A stretch of 64,000 nucleotides of DNA from Anaerocolumna jejuensis DSM 15929 (GCF_900142215.1 NZ_FRAC01000007.1:124001-188000), one strand, 5' to 3'; shown: positions 1 through 9,532, counted from the stretch's first letter. The notes: generated by a model not told the origin, from the sequence alone. Translations and numbers: made by a program.

Positions 1-10
1 ATGAAATGAT

Positions 11-47
11 CGGGAAGTCTTGAGTTTTCAAGACTTCCCGTTTTTTT
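11..47 (+). terminator. intrinsic terminator of an upstream gene
   Basis: A perfect 13-bp stem (11-23 with 28-40) with a 4-nt loop is followed by seven T residues. It ends a plus-strand gene lying before the window. Confidence 0.9.
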
Positions 48-140
48 ATATGTCAATAGCCTGTATACACTTTCAATATGCTATACTGGTTATGGCGTCT
101 CATAAACGTCTAATATAAATAAAAAATTGGAGGCTATAAA

Positions 141-932
141 ATGAATAGCAAAACACGTTTTCATAAAATTAAAAAAGTAAATTTATTTATTTTAATTGTA
201 GTATTATTAAGTTCAGCTATATTTTATTGTAATAAAGTTAGCGCTGAAACAAGTATTCAGTATTGGGATAAAAACACAAATAAAATAGTGACTACTACTG
301 AAAAGAAGTTTTTACAAAAGTATGGGTTTTACAAGAAAAAGACCTTTTATAAAGGTTATGATGATAAAGGCAAATTAGCCGTTGAATTTTACTTTGATGA
401 AAAAACAAAAAAAGGTTGTGGAATTTCATATTACTATAGCAATCCATTTGGATTTGAAATAGATTCTTATCAAACTCAAAAAAAATTTACTTATGAAAAG
501 TATTCATTAATGCCCATTATGAATGATACTAAATTTAACCCATATACAGAAGATATTTTAAACTATAAAGAAGAAAAAACTTACAAATTTATTAATAAAA
601 AGCAAAGACTTATAAACTATACATCAACAGGTATAATTAGTGGTGACGAAACAGAAAAAATTGTAGCAATGGATTTTAGTTATGGTAAAAATGGAAAATT
701 AATTTCTAAAAATATTACCGTCAATTCTAATATTTCGGGAAGTTACAGAAGTTCATCAGCTATCTACTATGATAAATTAGAGCGGCCATATTACAGCAAA
801 TCATATGTAACTCATGGCAGCCTCCTTGATTTTTATATATATAATGGAAATAGTAAAATTCCTAGTTATATACTTACACTGGACGATAATCTTGGGGTGA
901 TAAATCCTGTATTAACTAAAATAACCAAATAG
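141..932 (+). CDS. exported protein of unknown function
   Basis: 263 aa. The N terminus has a lysine-rich stretch, a hydrophobic segment at about residues 14-30, and a signal-peptidase-like VSA site near residue 35, so the protein is probably secreted. The mature part is rich in Lys, Tyr, Asn and Thr and has repeated Tyr/Lys beta-type stretches. I recognise no domain; the KGYDDKGKLA-type motif resembles repeats of some cell-surface proteins, but this is weak. A GGAGG site at 129-133 sits 7 nt before the ATG. It is very AT-rich and stands alone between a terminator and a repeat hairpin, consistent with an accessory gene. Confidence 0.75.
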   Translation: MNSKTRFHKIKKVNLFILIVVLLSSAIFYCNKVSAETSIQYWDKNTNKIVTTTEKKFLQKYGFYKKKTFYKGYDDKGKLAVEFYFDEKTKKGCGISYYYSNPFGFEIDSYQTQKKFTYEKYSLMPIMNDTKFNPYTEDILNYKEEKTYKFINKKQRLINYTSTGIISGDETEKIVAMDFSYGKNGKLISKNITVNSNISGSYRSSSAIYYDKLERPYYSKSYVTHGSLLDFYIYNGNSKIPSYILTLDDNLGVINPVLTKITK

Positions 933-1396
933 TAATATCAGTTGTAGACAGTCTTTAGACACTTGATAGACAGTGTGTGTTCCTCCTTATTTTAATAAGT
1001 TTGCGGAGAGTGGTAAAATTTGAATCCCGTCTTGCGCTTAAATTAATTCGTCAGAAGTCTTTTATTTAAGAGGCTTCTGGCGTTTTTCTTTTCTGGAGTT
1101 TTGAGTAACATGAGTATGTTAAGATTATTCATTTCTTAAAAAGAAGATAAAATGTTATGTGTATCCATTACTGATGAAACTGAGGTGGTATAACGTTTCT
1201 TTCTTCCATTCTTAGGATTGCTATCTTACTATACTCAATATCAGAAAATTTAAGTGCTGTGCCCTTTCCAATTCAAATTCTGTGCTGAAACATTCGCTGA
1301 ATGTATAATGATTCTATAATTTATTTAGTTTACTTAATATGGTATTATAGGTATTACTAATTGATAAACAGAAGCTATGAAAGGAGGGTAATTATA
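933..1396. other. 464-bp intergenic region
   Basis: No supported gene. It holds the repeat hairpin at 1049-1087. The rest is AT-rich with no clear promoter pair or RNA motif that I can name. Confidence 0.6.
1049..1087 (+). terminator. repeat-family hairpin, copy A
   Basis: Arms 1049-1060 and 1071-1082 (CGTCAGAAGTCT with AGGCTTCTGGCG, including G-U pairs) and a 10-nt loop, followed by five Ts. A related copy with similar flanks lies at 4468, and a more diverged one at 9673. It probably works as a terminator for the exported-protein gene. Confidence 0.7.
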
Positions 1397-1990
1397 ATGA
1401 ACGAAGTAATAGATCACTATGATAAACTTATTGAGGAAAATAATGACCCATTTTATGACCCAAAACCTTTACGAGAGTATATGGACAAGTGGGACGGAAT
1501 TGATTTTATAAAAGAAATGCAACTAGCAGCTGACAAAAAAGTGCTTGAAATAGGTATTGGTACTGGCCGAATAGCTAATAGAGTAGCTCCATTGTGTAAA
1601 GCTCTTGTTGGAATTGATATGTCCCCAAAAACTATTGAAAAGGCAACTGAAAATCTTATAAGATATAATAATATCATTTTATATTGTGCAGATTTTATGA
1701 AATACGATTTTGATTGCTTGTTTGATGTGATTTATTCTTCTTTAACTTTTATGCACATCAAAGAAAAGCAGATGGCTATCAGTAAAGTTGCCAAGTTGAT
1801 GAAGAGCAATGCACGGTTGGTGCTGTCAATTGATAAAAATCAATCGGAATATATTCAGATGGATAACCGAAAAATAAAAATATATCCTGATAATCGAGAT
1901 GAAATTTGCAGCTATATAGAAAGAGCGGATTTACAACTTAAAAAACAGTATGAAACAGAATTTGCATATATATTTGTTGCTATAAAATGA
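1397..1990 (+). CDS. class I SAM-dependent methyltransferase
   Basis: 197 aa from the ATG at 1397. The longer frame opens with TTG at 1361, but an AGGAGGG site at 1382-1388 precedes 1397, so the inner start is chosen. Motif I reads VLEIGIGTGRIA at about residues 47-58, followed by the acidic strand end GIDMSP; an FDVIYSSLTFMHI stretch matches motif IV of Rossmann methyltransferases. The SAM fold is clear but the substrate is not: members of this class act on small molecules, RNA or protein. It stands alone, followed by an independent acetyltransferase gene. Confidence 0.85.
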   Translation: MNEVIDHYDKLIEENNDPFYDPKPLREYMDKWDGIDFIKEMQLAADKKVLEIGIGTGRIANRVAPLCKALVGIDMSPKTIEKATENLIRYNNIILYCADFMKYDFDCLFDVIYSSLTFMHIKEKQMAISKVAKLMKSNARLVLSIDKNQSEYIQMDNRKIKIYPDNRDEICSYIERADLQLKKQYETEFAYIFVAIK

Positions 1991-2090
1991 TATTGTAATC
2001 CTGCCAGTAACAGAGCAGCTGTACTTATTTCAGACTGGTATATGCATGCATAAAAGAGTATAGTTAGATAGGATGAAGGAGGAGATAAGG

Positions 2091-2669
2091 ATGAAGGATG
2101 AAAAAATATTTAAGAGTTTTCCAATAATTCAAAATGATGATATTTTGATGAAACAAATTGTGAAACAAGACTTGAATGATTATGCAGAAATAAATATGAA
2201 TGAAGAGCTGTATCGCTTTAAACCTGGTGAACCAAGAAAAACCATTGCTGCTGTTGAAAATATTATTGGACACCATGAAAGAGATTTTTACAAAAAGATA
2301 ATTATTAATCTGGGGATATATTTAAAGGAAGAAAATTATAAAATGGTTGGCGTAGCGGAACTTTTTGATTTTGATAAAAAGATCAATGCAGCTACTATTG
2401 GATATACATTAAATAAAAATTATTGGGGAAAAGGTATAGCAACAAAGACGACCGCATTGCTGCTTAATTACCTTTTCTATGAAATAGAGGTAAATCGGAT
2501 TCAGGCTTTTGTAATGCCCCAAAATGAAAAGTCTAAGAACGTACTTTTACGAAATAAATTTATGAAAGAGGGCACGATTAGACAAGGTTATTATTGGAGG
2601 GGCAGAGGCATCGTAGATTTAGAATTATATTCTATATTAAAATCAGAATACATAGCTCAATATGTTTAA
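2091..2669 (+). CDS. GNAT N-acetyltransferase, RimJ/RimL type
   Basis: 192 aa. The AGGAGGAGA site at 2078-2085 selects the ATG at 2091 over the in-frame ATG at 2073. The GNAT acetyl-CoA loop appears as NYWGKGIATK at about residues 119-128, preceded by an IGYTL strand and followed by an AFVMPQNEKSKNVLLRNKF segment, the usual C-terminal strand-helix of ribosomal-protein or amino-acid acetyltransferases. The acceptor is unknown. It is one of four GNAT genes in the first 6 kb. Confidence 0.88.
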   Translation: MKDEKIFKSFPIIQNDDILMKQIVKQDLNDYAEINMNEELYRFKPGEPRKTIAAVENIIGHHERDFYKKIIINLGIYLKEENYKMVGVAELFDFDKKINAATIGYTLNKNYWGKGIATKTTALLLNYLFYEIEVNRIQAFVMPQNEKSKNVLLRNKFMKEGTIRQGYYWRGRGIVDLELYSILKSEYIAQYV

Positions 2670-2758
2670 GTAAGATAAAAATATGTATACAAAACTTAGA
2701 TTTTATAAACAGGCGTTTGTAGTAGATTTATCTTTATTTTACGAACAGGGAGTAATAA

Positions 2759-3316
2759 ATGAAAACATTGATTATTAATGGTTCACCTAAGGAAAATGGA
2801 GATACAGTGGCGTTGATTGATGAGTTTACACAATACCTGAATGGAGAAGTGAAAACTATATCATGCTTTAATAATATTTCCCCATGTAACGATTGTAGAT
2901 ATTGCTGGAGTTATAATGGCTGCTGTATTGATGATGAAATGCAGGAAGTATACCCATTCTTGGATGAGTGCGATAATGTAGTGCTTGCATCACCGATATG
3001 GTTTTCTTCTTTAAGTGGCCCACTTCTTAATATAGCCAGTCGAATACAAACTTTTTTTGCAGCTGAATACTTTCGTAAAGAGCATAAAAGCATGAAACAG
3101 AAAAACGGAATTATACTTATTGTAGGAGCTGAAAATGGTACGGAATTAATACCTACTCAAAACGCACTGACCATTATGAAGTTTCTGAATGTACGCCGTC
3201 CATGTGTTGCAACTATTTATTCGCTTGACACGAACAATGTCCCAGCTGGGAAAGATGAGATTGCACTAAAGAACACTCGTGAAGCAGCCCTTCTACTGAA
3301 CTGCTTGTGCCAGTAA
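2759..3316 (+). CDS. flavodoxin-fold NAD(P)H-dependent oxidoreductase
   Basis: 185 aa. It begins with a strand and the FMN phosphate loop GSPKENGDT (residues 8-16), then a cysteine cluster CNDCRYCW...CC at about residues 43-56, and an ASPIWFSSLSGPL segment that contacts the flavin. This arrangement is seen in iron-sulfur flavoproteins and related NADPH-dependent FMN reductases, so it probably moves electrons to a small acceptor. Whether it carries a cluster cannot be told from sequence alone. An AGGGAG site lies just before the ATG. It is monocistronic. Confidence 0.85.
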   Translation: MKTLIINGSPKENGDTVALIDEFTQYLNGEVKTISCFNNISPCNDCRYCWSYNGCCIDDEMQEVYPFLDECDNVVLASPIWFSSLSGPLLNIASRIQTFFAAEYFRKEHKSMKQKNGIILIVGAENGTELIPTQNALTIMKFLNVRRPCVATIYSLDTNNVPAGKDEIALKNTREAALLLNCLCQ

Positions 3317-3461
3317 CTGCCTTTCCAAATGAGTAGAAAATATGTGAACTATTATGTTCATATAAAATGGTAGAATAATAACTATAAAATGTATACAAAT
3401 AAAATAAAGCACTGAGCTAAATACCGCCTAAAATTAAAAATTGTGAGAGTTGAGGATACAT

Positions 3462-4439
3462 ATGCCTTATGAATTTAGCTTTTATAAAGATGCCGATTTT
3501 GATGAAATAGAACAAATAGTTCTTGCATCATATCAATGGGAATACCCAATCTGGGGGTTGAGCAGACATGAATTTGCAAGAGGGTTGCATCCGGCTTTTA
3601 CCGGACATTATCATGCATGGCACCATACTGTTGGGGTCTACAGGGAAAATGGAAAAGTAGCCGCCTGTGTCATCAATGAAGGTAATTACAACGGAGAAGT
3701 GTTTTTCTTGTTTGATTCGAAAGAACGAGGGGAAGACACGGAACTTCTCAGGGACATGCTAAAATTTGCAAAGACACACGCTGCTGCTGTTAAAGAAGAC
3801 AGGAGAACCAGGGGTTTAAACTTATATGTACCTGCTTGGAATACCGTACTAAAGGAAATGGCTATGCACTCCGGATTTCATGAATTGGAATGGGGTGAAG
3901 AATTATATATATTACCTTTTGGAAAAGAGCCCTTCGATGTAAAACTCCCTGATGGTTATACCTTTGCAGACGGCAATACAATTCCGGACTTTTACCTTTC
4001 CAATACTCATCGTTTCTCTTTTGGTTATGGCGGAGATGACCATGCCTGTGAACACGGAGAACAGGCTTTCCACAATTTGCGAAAGATGAAGCATTATAGA
4101 AAGAATCTGGACTTGTGTGTTCTTGATGAGCAAAAGAGGCCGATAGCCATGGCCATCATATGGTATGATGAAAATATGCCCTATTGTGAGCTTGAACCCT
4201 TAGGTGTCGTTTGGTGGGAAAGAAGGAAAGGGATTGCAACGGCAGTTTTGCAGGAAGCTGCTAATAGAGTTCAACAAATGTTCCCGAAATGTATTGGAAT
4301 GTTAGGCGGAAATCAGCCCTTTTATCAGAGAATTGGGTTTGAAAAGAAAACATTTATTCCAACATATCATTGGGAATTGGAAATATTCATTTCCTGGGAA
4401 AAGGAATCCTATGATAAAGACTATGCAAAAGAAGTATAG
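3462..4439 (+). CDS. tandem-GNAT acetyltransferase
   Basis: 325 aa from the ATG at 3462; GAGG at 3452-3455 supports this over the TTG at 3450. The length is about twice a single GNAT domain. The second half carries the better acetyl-CoA loop (ERRKGIATAVLQEA) and a downstream GGNQPFYQRIGFE segment typical of GNAT C termini; the first half keeps a weaker GNAT-like layout. Two-domain GNAT proteins of this size are known in clostridia with unknown acceptors. It ends just before repeat hairpin copy B. Confidence 0.85.
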   Translation: MPYEFSFYKDADFDEIEQIVLASYQWEYPIWGLSRHEFARGLHPAFTGHYHAWHHTVGVYRENGKVAACVINEGNYNGEVFFLFDSKERGEDTELLRDMLKFAKTHAAAVKEDRRTRGLNLYVPAWNTVLKEMAMHSGFHELEWGEELYILPFGKEPFDVKLPDGYTFADGNTIPDFYLSNTHRFSFGYGGDDHACEHGEQAFHNLRKMKHYRKNLDLCVLDEQKRPIAMAIIWYDENMPYCELEPLGVVWWERRKGIATAVLQEAANRVQQMFPKCIGMLGGNQPFYQRIGFEKKTFIPTYHWELEIFISWEKESYDKDYAKEV

Positions 4440-4467
4440 GTAATTCCGTTCCATGCTTAACCTAATT

Positions 4468-4508
4468 CGTCAGAAGTCCTTGCTTTATGAGGCTTCTGGC
4501 GTTCTTTT
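4468..4508 (+). terminator. repeat-family hairpin, copy B
   Basis: Arms 4468-4478 and 4491-4501 are the same family as copy A at 1049, and the flanks are also alike on both sides, so the repeat unit is about 70 bp. A T-rich run follows. Confidence 0.7.
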
Positions 4509-4699
4509 ATTTCAGGGGTTATGAGTACCCTTTGCTGCTTCCATTCATTCCGGAAATTTGATATGATAGTATTGTATTGGAAATTTATAGCTAGAAGAAT
4601 ATGAAGAAGCTCTGCAAGTCTTTTCTTCAATATCATCAGATGAGAAAATGCACATAAATTTGAGGGAGGTACCTCTCGGTACAGGAAAGGAATGACCAT

Positions 4700-5359
4700 A
4701 TGGGAATGGACAAACAAATAAGTAAGCTTAAAATATTGCGCGCAGGAGAAAGCGAAAAGTTCTTTATAAATAGTAAATTTCATGAAAAAATTGAGGAACA
4801 GCCTCTTGGCCTGCTCAATCTTCCTACCGGTAAAATTGTAGCTAATGACCCGCTGTGTTTTTATGAAACAGAGCCATTTGAAAAAACTGTCAAGCCCGGC
4901 CGGTACCCGGTCATTCTCTACGTACAGCATATCGAAGATGACCGCCGGGTCGCCTTTGCGGAAATACGCTTTACAGAAAAGCTCCCTGTTGGCTTTGAAC
5001 TTGCACTCATAAAAGGACAGGATTCCGAAAAACTGAGTGAAGATGAATATTACGGCTATGGAGTAGACAGCGGAACAGGCGGTTTTATGGACGAGTTGAC
5101 TTGTAATGAGTTTGTGACACTCATTGAGCCGACGGATGACGGTATGCTGCCGGAACTTGAAAAAGCGTTGAGCGACAGCTATGTATACACCTATTCTACA
5201 GCAAACTACACGCTTCCCGGAACAGACAATAATCTTACCGTATTTTCCAGCGGATATGGCGATGGCTGTTATCCTTCTTATTGGGGCTATGATGAAAATG
5301 GCGGGCTTTGCTGCCTGATTACAGATTTCGAAACCATTGACGAAGAGGATATTTCATGA
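4700..5359 (+). CDS. DUF4241-type protein
   Basis: 219 aa. An AGGAAAGGA site lies at 4683-4691. The protein has the layout of the DUF4241 family: LPTGKIVANDPL near residue 42, then VKPGRYPVILYV, then a YGVDSGTGGFMD block near residue 115, and a final SGYGDGCYPSYWGYD region. The family's function is not established to my knowledge. The GC content is clearly higher than in the neighbours. The stop overlaps the start of the next GNAT gene by ATGA, so the two are translated as a pair. Confidence 0.8.
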   Translation: MGMDKQISKLKILRAGESEKFFINSKFHEKIEEQPLGLLNLPTGKIVANDPLCFYETEPFEKTVKPGRYPVILYVQHIEDDRRVAFAEIRFTEKLPVGFELALIKGQDSEKLSEDEYYGYGVDSGTGGFMDELTCNEFVTLIEPTDDGMLPELEKALSDSYVYTYSTANYTLPGTDNNLTVFSSGYGDGCYPSYWGYDENGGLCCLITDFETIDEEDIS

Positions 5360-5841
5360 TAAAGCAGGCTGAGGAAAAGGATATTCCTACAATTGAGGGG
5401 ATACTCTTAAATGCGGTAATTTGGATGAAAAAAAATGAATTACAGAATCAATGGAATGTGGATAGCATAAAGTGGAGCTCATTATCGAAAGAGTATCATA
5501 TTAATGATTTTTATATTAATTATCAGAATGGGGTTCCAGCAGCATGTATGGCTATAACTGATTCAGACCAGAAGTATTGGCCGGAAATCCCAAAAGGAAA
5601 TTCACTGTATATACATAAGTTAACTGTTAAAAGAGAGTTTGCAGGTAAGGGAATCTCAAAAGAACTAATCGACTTTGCAAAAAAACTATCATTAAAAAAT
5701 GATATTGATTCACTAAGATTAGATTGTAATTTTCAAAGAAATAAACTGAGAAAGATATATGAAAACGAAGGTTTTATATACTCAGGCAAAAAGAAGTTAG
5801 AGAATCATTATGATATGGCACTATATGTATGGCATAGGTAA
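5356..5841 (+). CDS. GNAT N-acetyltransferase
   Basis: 161 aa. The start overlaps the preceding stop by 4 nt, implying translational coupling with the DUF4241 gene. The acetyl-CoA loop is REFAGKGISKELIDFA at about residues 95-110, preceded by LYIHKLTV and followed by LRLDCNFQRNKLRKIYENEGF, the usual GNAT tail. The substrate is unknown. Base composition is markedly lower in GC than its partner, so the pair may not share one origin. Confidence 0.87.
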   Translation: MIKQAEEKDIPTIEGILLNAVIWMKKNELQNQWNVDSIKWSSLSKEYHINDFYINYQNGVPAACMAITDSDQKYWPEIPKGNSLYIHKLTVKREFAGKGISKELIDFAKKLSLKNDIDSLRLDCNFQRNKLRKIYENEGFIYSGKKKLENHYDMALYVWHR

Positions 5842-5846
5842 AATAA

Positions 5847-6044
5847 TGTGCAGAGAATATTGAAATGCTGTTTGATAAGGAAGGCAGAACTATCAGGCTG
5901 ATTGAGCTGCTTCCGGAATATCCAAGATATAAAGGAAGTAAATTTCAATTTTTCAATAAAATCGCCAGAAGTCCTTTAGTGAAAAAGTATCAGGCAGCTT
6001 TTTACCCCAATAATAACTTGTGGTTAAGTTATTATGCCATATAG
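5847..6044 (+). pseudogene. C-terminal gene remnant
   Basis: An open frame directly after an in-frame TAA at 5844 runs 65 codons to a TAG at 6042. Its protein-like sequence (RLIELLPEYPRYKG..., FYPNNNLWLSYYAI at the end) reads like the tail of a larger protein. There is no convincing ribosome site before its only early ATG at 5865. I do not recognise the family. A short functional protein starting at 5865 (59 aa) is the alternative. Confidence 0.4.
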
Positions 6045-6059
6045 TTAACCGCGTATCCA

Positions 6060-6088
6060 TTGTAAATAGTCATGCCGGCGGCTATACT
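6060..6088 (+). promoter_or_regulatory. sigma-A-type promoter of the XRE gene
   Basis: TTGTAA at 6060-6065, a 17-nt spacer, and TATACT at 6083-6088. This lies inside the longer reading frame, which supports the later start at 6129. Confidence 0.6.
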
Positions 6089-6128
6089 TTATGTTATCAT
6101 AAAATTAGCAAAGGGGGTTACTGCAGAT

Positions 6129-7199
6129 ATGAAATTAGGAGCACATATTGCGGCACTTCGTAAATCAAAGGGTATGACACAGGAACAATTAGCGGCTGCG
6201 GTGGGCATTTCAGCCCCTGCTGTCAGTAAATGGGAAACGGACACCTCCTGCCCGGATATTTCCCTGCTTTGTCCCATTGCCCGTGCACTTGGTACGAATG
6301 TAGATAAATTATTGCAGTTTGAAGAAATGTTATCAAAAGACGAACTGACAAAAAGAAACAATGAAATAGTGGAAACAGCAATAAAGGGAAATCTTGAAAA
6401 GGCAGAAAGTATGCTGAATAACCTGCTGCATACCTATCCATCGGACTATGAACTTAAATATAATGCTTCTTTAACGCTTGATATGTTTGCAATGCTGTTC
6501 CCGCTGGAAACTTCTGAAAAATTGAACAAATGGAAGGAATTAAAGAAACAGCTGCTGGAAGAAATTCGGATGGCAGGAGTATCCTCTTACTGGCAAAGTA
6601 CGGTATCTAAGCTGGCTGGTCTGGCCATTCAGAATGGGGAACTGGAACAGGCAGAGCAAATGCTGAAAGAATTGCCGGAGCATACAAGTGACTCTTCCAT
6701 GCTATGGGCACAGCTTTATTTGAAAAGGAATGAACCTGAAAAAGCGGTAGAAGTAACACAAAAACGTTTATATGTACTGGTGCGGAAATTACAGCTGTGC
6801 CTTATTTCTCAGATGAATAAGGAAATGATACCAGGCGCGGAACAGACTCTTGAAATTTGCAAAGTATATCGTCAGGTGGAAGAAATATTCAAGATTGGCG
6901 GGGAAACCAGTGAGGGCCTTTTTATAGAAGCCTATCTGCGGATGGGAAACTATGAAGAGGCGAAGAATAGTGCGGTTAAACTGATTAATGATATAATGGG
7001 AACGGTACAGCAGCCAAACCCTTTACTGTTTTATCCCGCAATCAAAATAGAGGATGGACAGCCAATAGCAACAAGAGAAATGAAGAAAATGATGCTGGAG
7101 GGAATAATGAAAGAAGAGTTTTTTGAAGTCTACCGGCAGGACATAGAATTCCAGAGAGCTATTGAAAAATTACAGCAGGATATACAGAATAGTAATTAA
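6129..7199 (+). CDS. XRE-family regulator with TPR-like C-terminal domain
   Basis: 356 aa from the ATG at 6129, preceded by AAGGGGG at 6111-6117; the frame extends to 6072 but that would overlap the promoter. Residues 4-60 form an HTH_3 domain (LRKSKGMTQEQLAAAVGISAPAVSKWE). Residues 80-350 are helical and repeat-like, with EKAESMLNNLL, LEQAEQMLKEL and YEEAKNSAVKL motifs suggesting TPR-type helices. Such proteins are usually DNA-binding regulators with a ligand- or peptide-sensing C terminus. The neighbours do not point to a target. Confidence 0.85.
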   Translation: MKLGAHIAALRKSKGMTQEQLAAAVGISAPAVSKWETDTSCPDISLLCPIARALGTNVDKLLQFEEMLSKDELTKRNNEIVETAIKGNLEKAESMLNNLLHTYPSDYELKYNASLTLDMFAMLFPLETSEKLNKWKELKKQLLEEIRMAGVSSYWQSTVSKLAGLAIQNGELEQAEQMLKELPEHTSDSSMLWAQLYLKRNEPEKAVEVTQKRLYVLVRKLQLCLISQMNKEMIPGAEQTLEICKVYRQVEEIFKIGGETSEGLFIEAYLRMGNYEEAKNSAVKLINDIMGTVQQPNPLLFYPAIKIEDGQPIATREMKKMMLEGIMKEEFFEVYRQDIEFQRAIEKLQQDIQNSN

Positions 7200-7337
7200 T
7201 ATGGTATTATAATATTGATTAGGTGTCATAAGTTAATCTCAATAAACATGGCATTGGCCTATGATACATGAATCAATATTTAAAATTAAAAATATTGCTT
7301 GAATGAATTCTAAATGAAATAATTTGGAGAAATAAAT

Positions 7338-7819
7338 ATGACAACCATTTATTTTATCAGGCATGCTGAGCCTGATTATACAAACCATAATGACAGGGAA
7401 CGGCCACTGACGCAAAAAGGAAAAGAAGACAGTAAATCAGTGACACAATATTTAAGTAATAAAAATATCGATATGGTTTTGTCAAGCCCATATACGAGGG
7501 CTGTTGAAACAATTAAAGACTTTGCAGATTCATTTGGATATCCAATTCTTATAGTGGAAGCTTTTCGTGAAAGAAAAGTCTACAGCATTTGGATAGAAGA
7601 TTTTAATAAGTTCACTGAGATGCAGTGGAATGATTTTGATTACAAACTTTCGGATGGTGAGTGTTTGCGGGAAGTTCAAAGCCGCAATATTGAAGCATTA
7701 ATGCAGGTCTTGCGAGTGTACGAAAATAAAAACATTGTTATCGGCAGCCATGGATTGTAAAGCTGTCTTTTCAAGGAGACAAATTGATACATATGGAGAA
7801 AATTGAAGGTTTAACATAA
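7338..7819 (+). pseudogene. histidine phosphatase with internal deletion
   Basis: The first 140 codons (7338-7760) encode a phosphoglycerate-mutase-type histidine phosphatase: the catalytic RHAEP motif at residues 8-12, SSPYTRAVET near residue 50, and the second catalytic histidine in IGSHG at the very end, then a stop. In another frame from 7748 to the TAA at 7817, PWIVKLSFQGDKLIHMEKI matches the expected C terminus of the same family. About 30 residues between GSHG and PWIVKL are missing and the frame is changed. Both catalytic histidines are present but the C-terminal fold is lost, so a product is probably inactive. Confidence 0.8.
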
Positions 7820-7933
7820 GAAGCATCCGGTAACCTGCAGAAGCCATATGTGCCGCGCCGGAACATGCAATTTTACTGATACAATGATACAAAAGATAAA
7901 AATCTGCAATGTATATAGGGGGAGGAAAAGCAT

Positions 7934-9532
7934 ATGTTCCGCAAAAAAGAGAATATGCTAATAAATCATATATTCCGAAGAAAGAAGAGTAAGATAACAA
8001 ATCAGAAGAGTAAGATAACAAATCAGAACAGCGATACTGGTAAGGAAGCTATCTATAATCGTATATGCAGGGCTTTTCAGGAAGACCATACATTGCCGGC
8101 AGATTTTAAACTTGAAGAAATTAATACCCAGGAAACGATACGGTTTGCACCTGGTGCTTTAGAGGGAATCTTTGGACACCATACCTCCGGAAATAGTGGG
8201 AATAATGAGGCGTTATATGATTTTTTAGTGAAAAGAATAAGCCAATTACCTAAGCTGGTCATAAATGAATTGGAGAAATCCGGTCTGCTTTCAAATGAAA
8301 TGATAATATCCGACGGAATAATAAAACAAATATATGAAAATAAAGAGGGGATACCAGCTGACAGCTTATTGAACCTGGCATGTTTTTTTATTACTGACGG
8401 AACGGAAGAATATACGGTAAAACTTGGGTTGAAGCTATTGTGCTTATTTAATATCGATGATAATACCGAGCTAAAAAATATTTTATTGGATTTGGCTGTA
8501 TGGGAAGGTTTTACGGAATATGTTGTTTTAAACATGTCAGATTGGACCGATAAAAATAATGCTTATTTCCAATTAGCAAAGAGGCTGAAGGGATGGGGAA
8601 AGATTGATGCTGTTGAACAGTTAGAGCCTGAAACCGAAGAAATGAAGGAATGGATTTTATGTGAGGGCTGCAGGAACAGTATAATGTATTCCTATTTGGC
8701 ATTGGTATGTGCGGAAAAATGTGACTTATATCATGTTTTGAAAACCCGTAAACTGAATGAACGTGAATTCAGCGGTACAAAAGATATGATCGAAGGATTA
8801 CTGGATGAAGGGCCTTGTGATGGGATATCTGTAATAGAAAATGCCAACGAGCTTCTGTTTATGTTTGTAACACAATATGAGGAAATCAGACTGAACATTG
8901 AAGATATAACTTTGCTTGATTCCATCCTTGATTATGTGAATACATATGATGGTGAGGATAAAACATGGATTAAAAAGGTGGAAGAAAGTATTGACCGGTA
9001 TTTTTCTCAAACGGACTTTAAATTATCCATATTAAATTCACTGCAGGAAAAAAAGCAATGGTATGCAATCAATGTGGCCAGGAAGCATAATATTGATATT
9101 GCAGCAGAATATTTAGAGCAGTTAAAGAATAATTTTGAAGCAAATGTAAATTACATTTCTTATCTATTTGAGGTAAATCAGTATGTGGAAGAAGCTGTAA
9201 AGGTATCCGAGGATAATCTTGTGTATGAAAAAGTTGCAAAGGGAATGGGCAAGCTATTAGGCTTAGGAAAAGCAGAACATTGGAATGTTGATATGGTGGT
9301 TCAGAATCTTGGGAATTATCCCTATCTTGGTGAGCTTCTTATCAAAGCATCCATTCATTCTCCTATAACGAGATACCGCAACATGGCCGCAATGGCTTTG
9401 GAAGGATGGAAGCAGAAATTAAATAAGCCCATATGTGATATTTCAAATGAGCTCTATCATGATATTGTTAAAGTTTCTGCTATTGAAGAGGACGAGCAAT
9501 TAAAAGAGAGATGGAAATTACTCCTTCAGTAG
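7934..9532 (+). CDS. large helical hypothetical protein
   Basis: 532 aa, well-spaced GGGGGAGG site at about 7918-7925. No signal peptide or membrane segment. The sequence is Glu/Leu/Asn-rich and predicted to be helical throughout, with HEAT-like stretches toward the C terminus (PITRYRNMAAMALEGWK). A perfect 21-bp tandem duplication (7985-8005 and 8006-8026) repeats the peptide KSKITNQ near the N terminus. I recognise no enzyme motif; similar clostridial proteins exist only under uninformative names. Confidence 0.75.
   Translation: MFRKKENMLINHIFRRKKSKITNQKSKITNQNSDTGKEAIYNRICRAFQEDHTLPADFKLEEINTQETIRFAPGALEGIFGHHTSGNSGNNEALYDFLVKRISQLPKLVINELEKSGLLSNEMIISDGIIKQIYENKEGIPADSLLNLACFFITDGTEEYTVKLGLKLLCLFNIDDNTELKNILLDLAVWEGFTEYVVLNMSDWTDKNNAYFQLAKRLKGWGKIDAVEQLEPETEEMKEWILCEGCRNSIMYSYLALVCAEKCDLYHVLKTRKLNEREFSGTKDMIEGLLDEGPCDGISVIENANELLFMFVTQYEEIRLNIEDITLLDSILDYVNTYDGEDKTWIKKVEESIDRYFSQTDFKLSILNSLQEKKQWYAINVARKHNIDIAAEYLEQLKNNFEANVNYISYLFEVNQYVEEAVKVSEDNLVYEKVAKGMGKLLGLGKAEHWNVDMVVQNLGNYPYLGELLIKASIHSPITRYRNMAAMALEGWKQKLNKPICDISNELYHDIVKVSAIEEDEQLKERWKLLLQ

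Noticed and set aside
1049..4510. Integron-type attC sites at the repeat hairpins
   Set aside because: No GTTRRRY core at the ends, no integrase, and the genes have their own starts and terminators.
5963..5980. A further copy of the CGTCAGAAGTC hairpin repeat
   Set aside because: Only the left arm matches (CGCCAGAAGTCC), no right arm follows, and the stretch lies in the gene remnant at 5847-6044.
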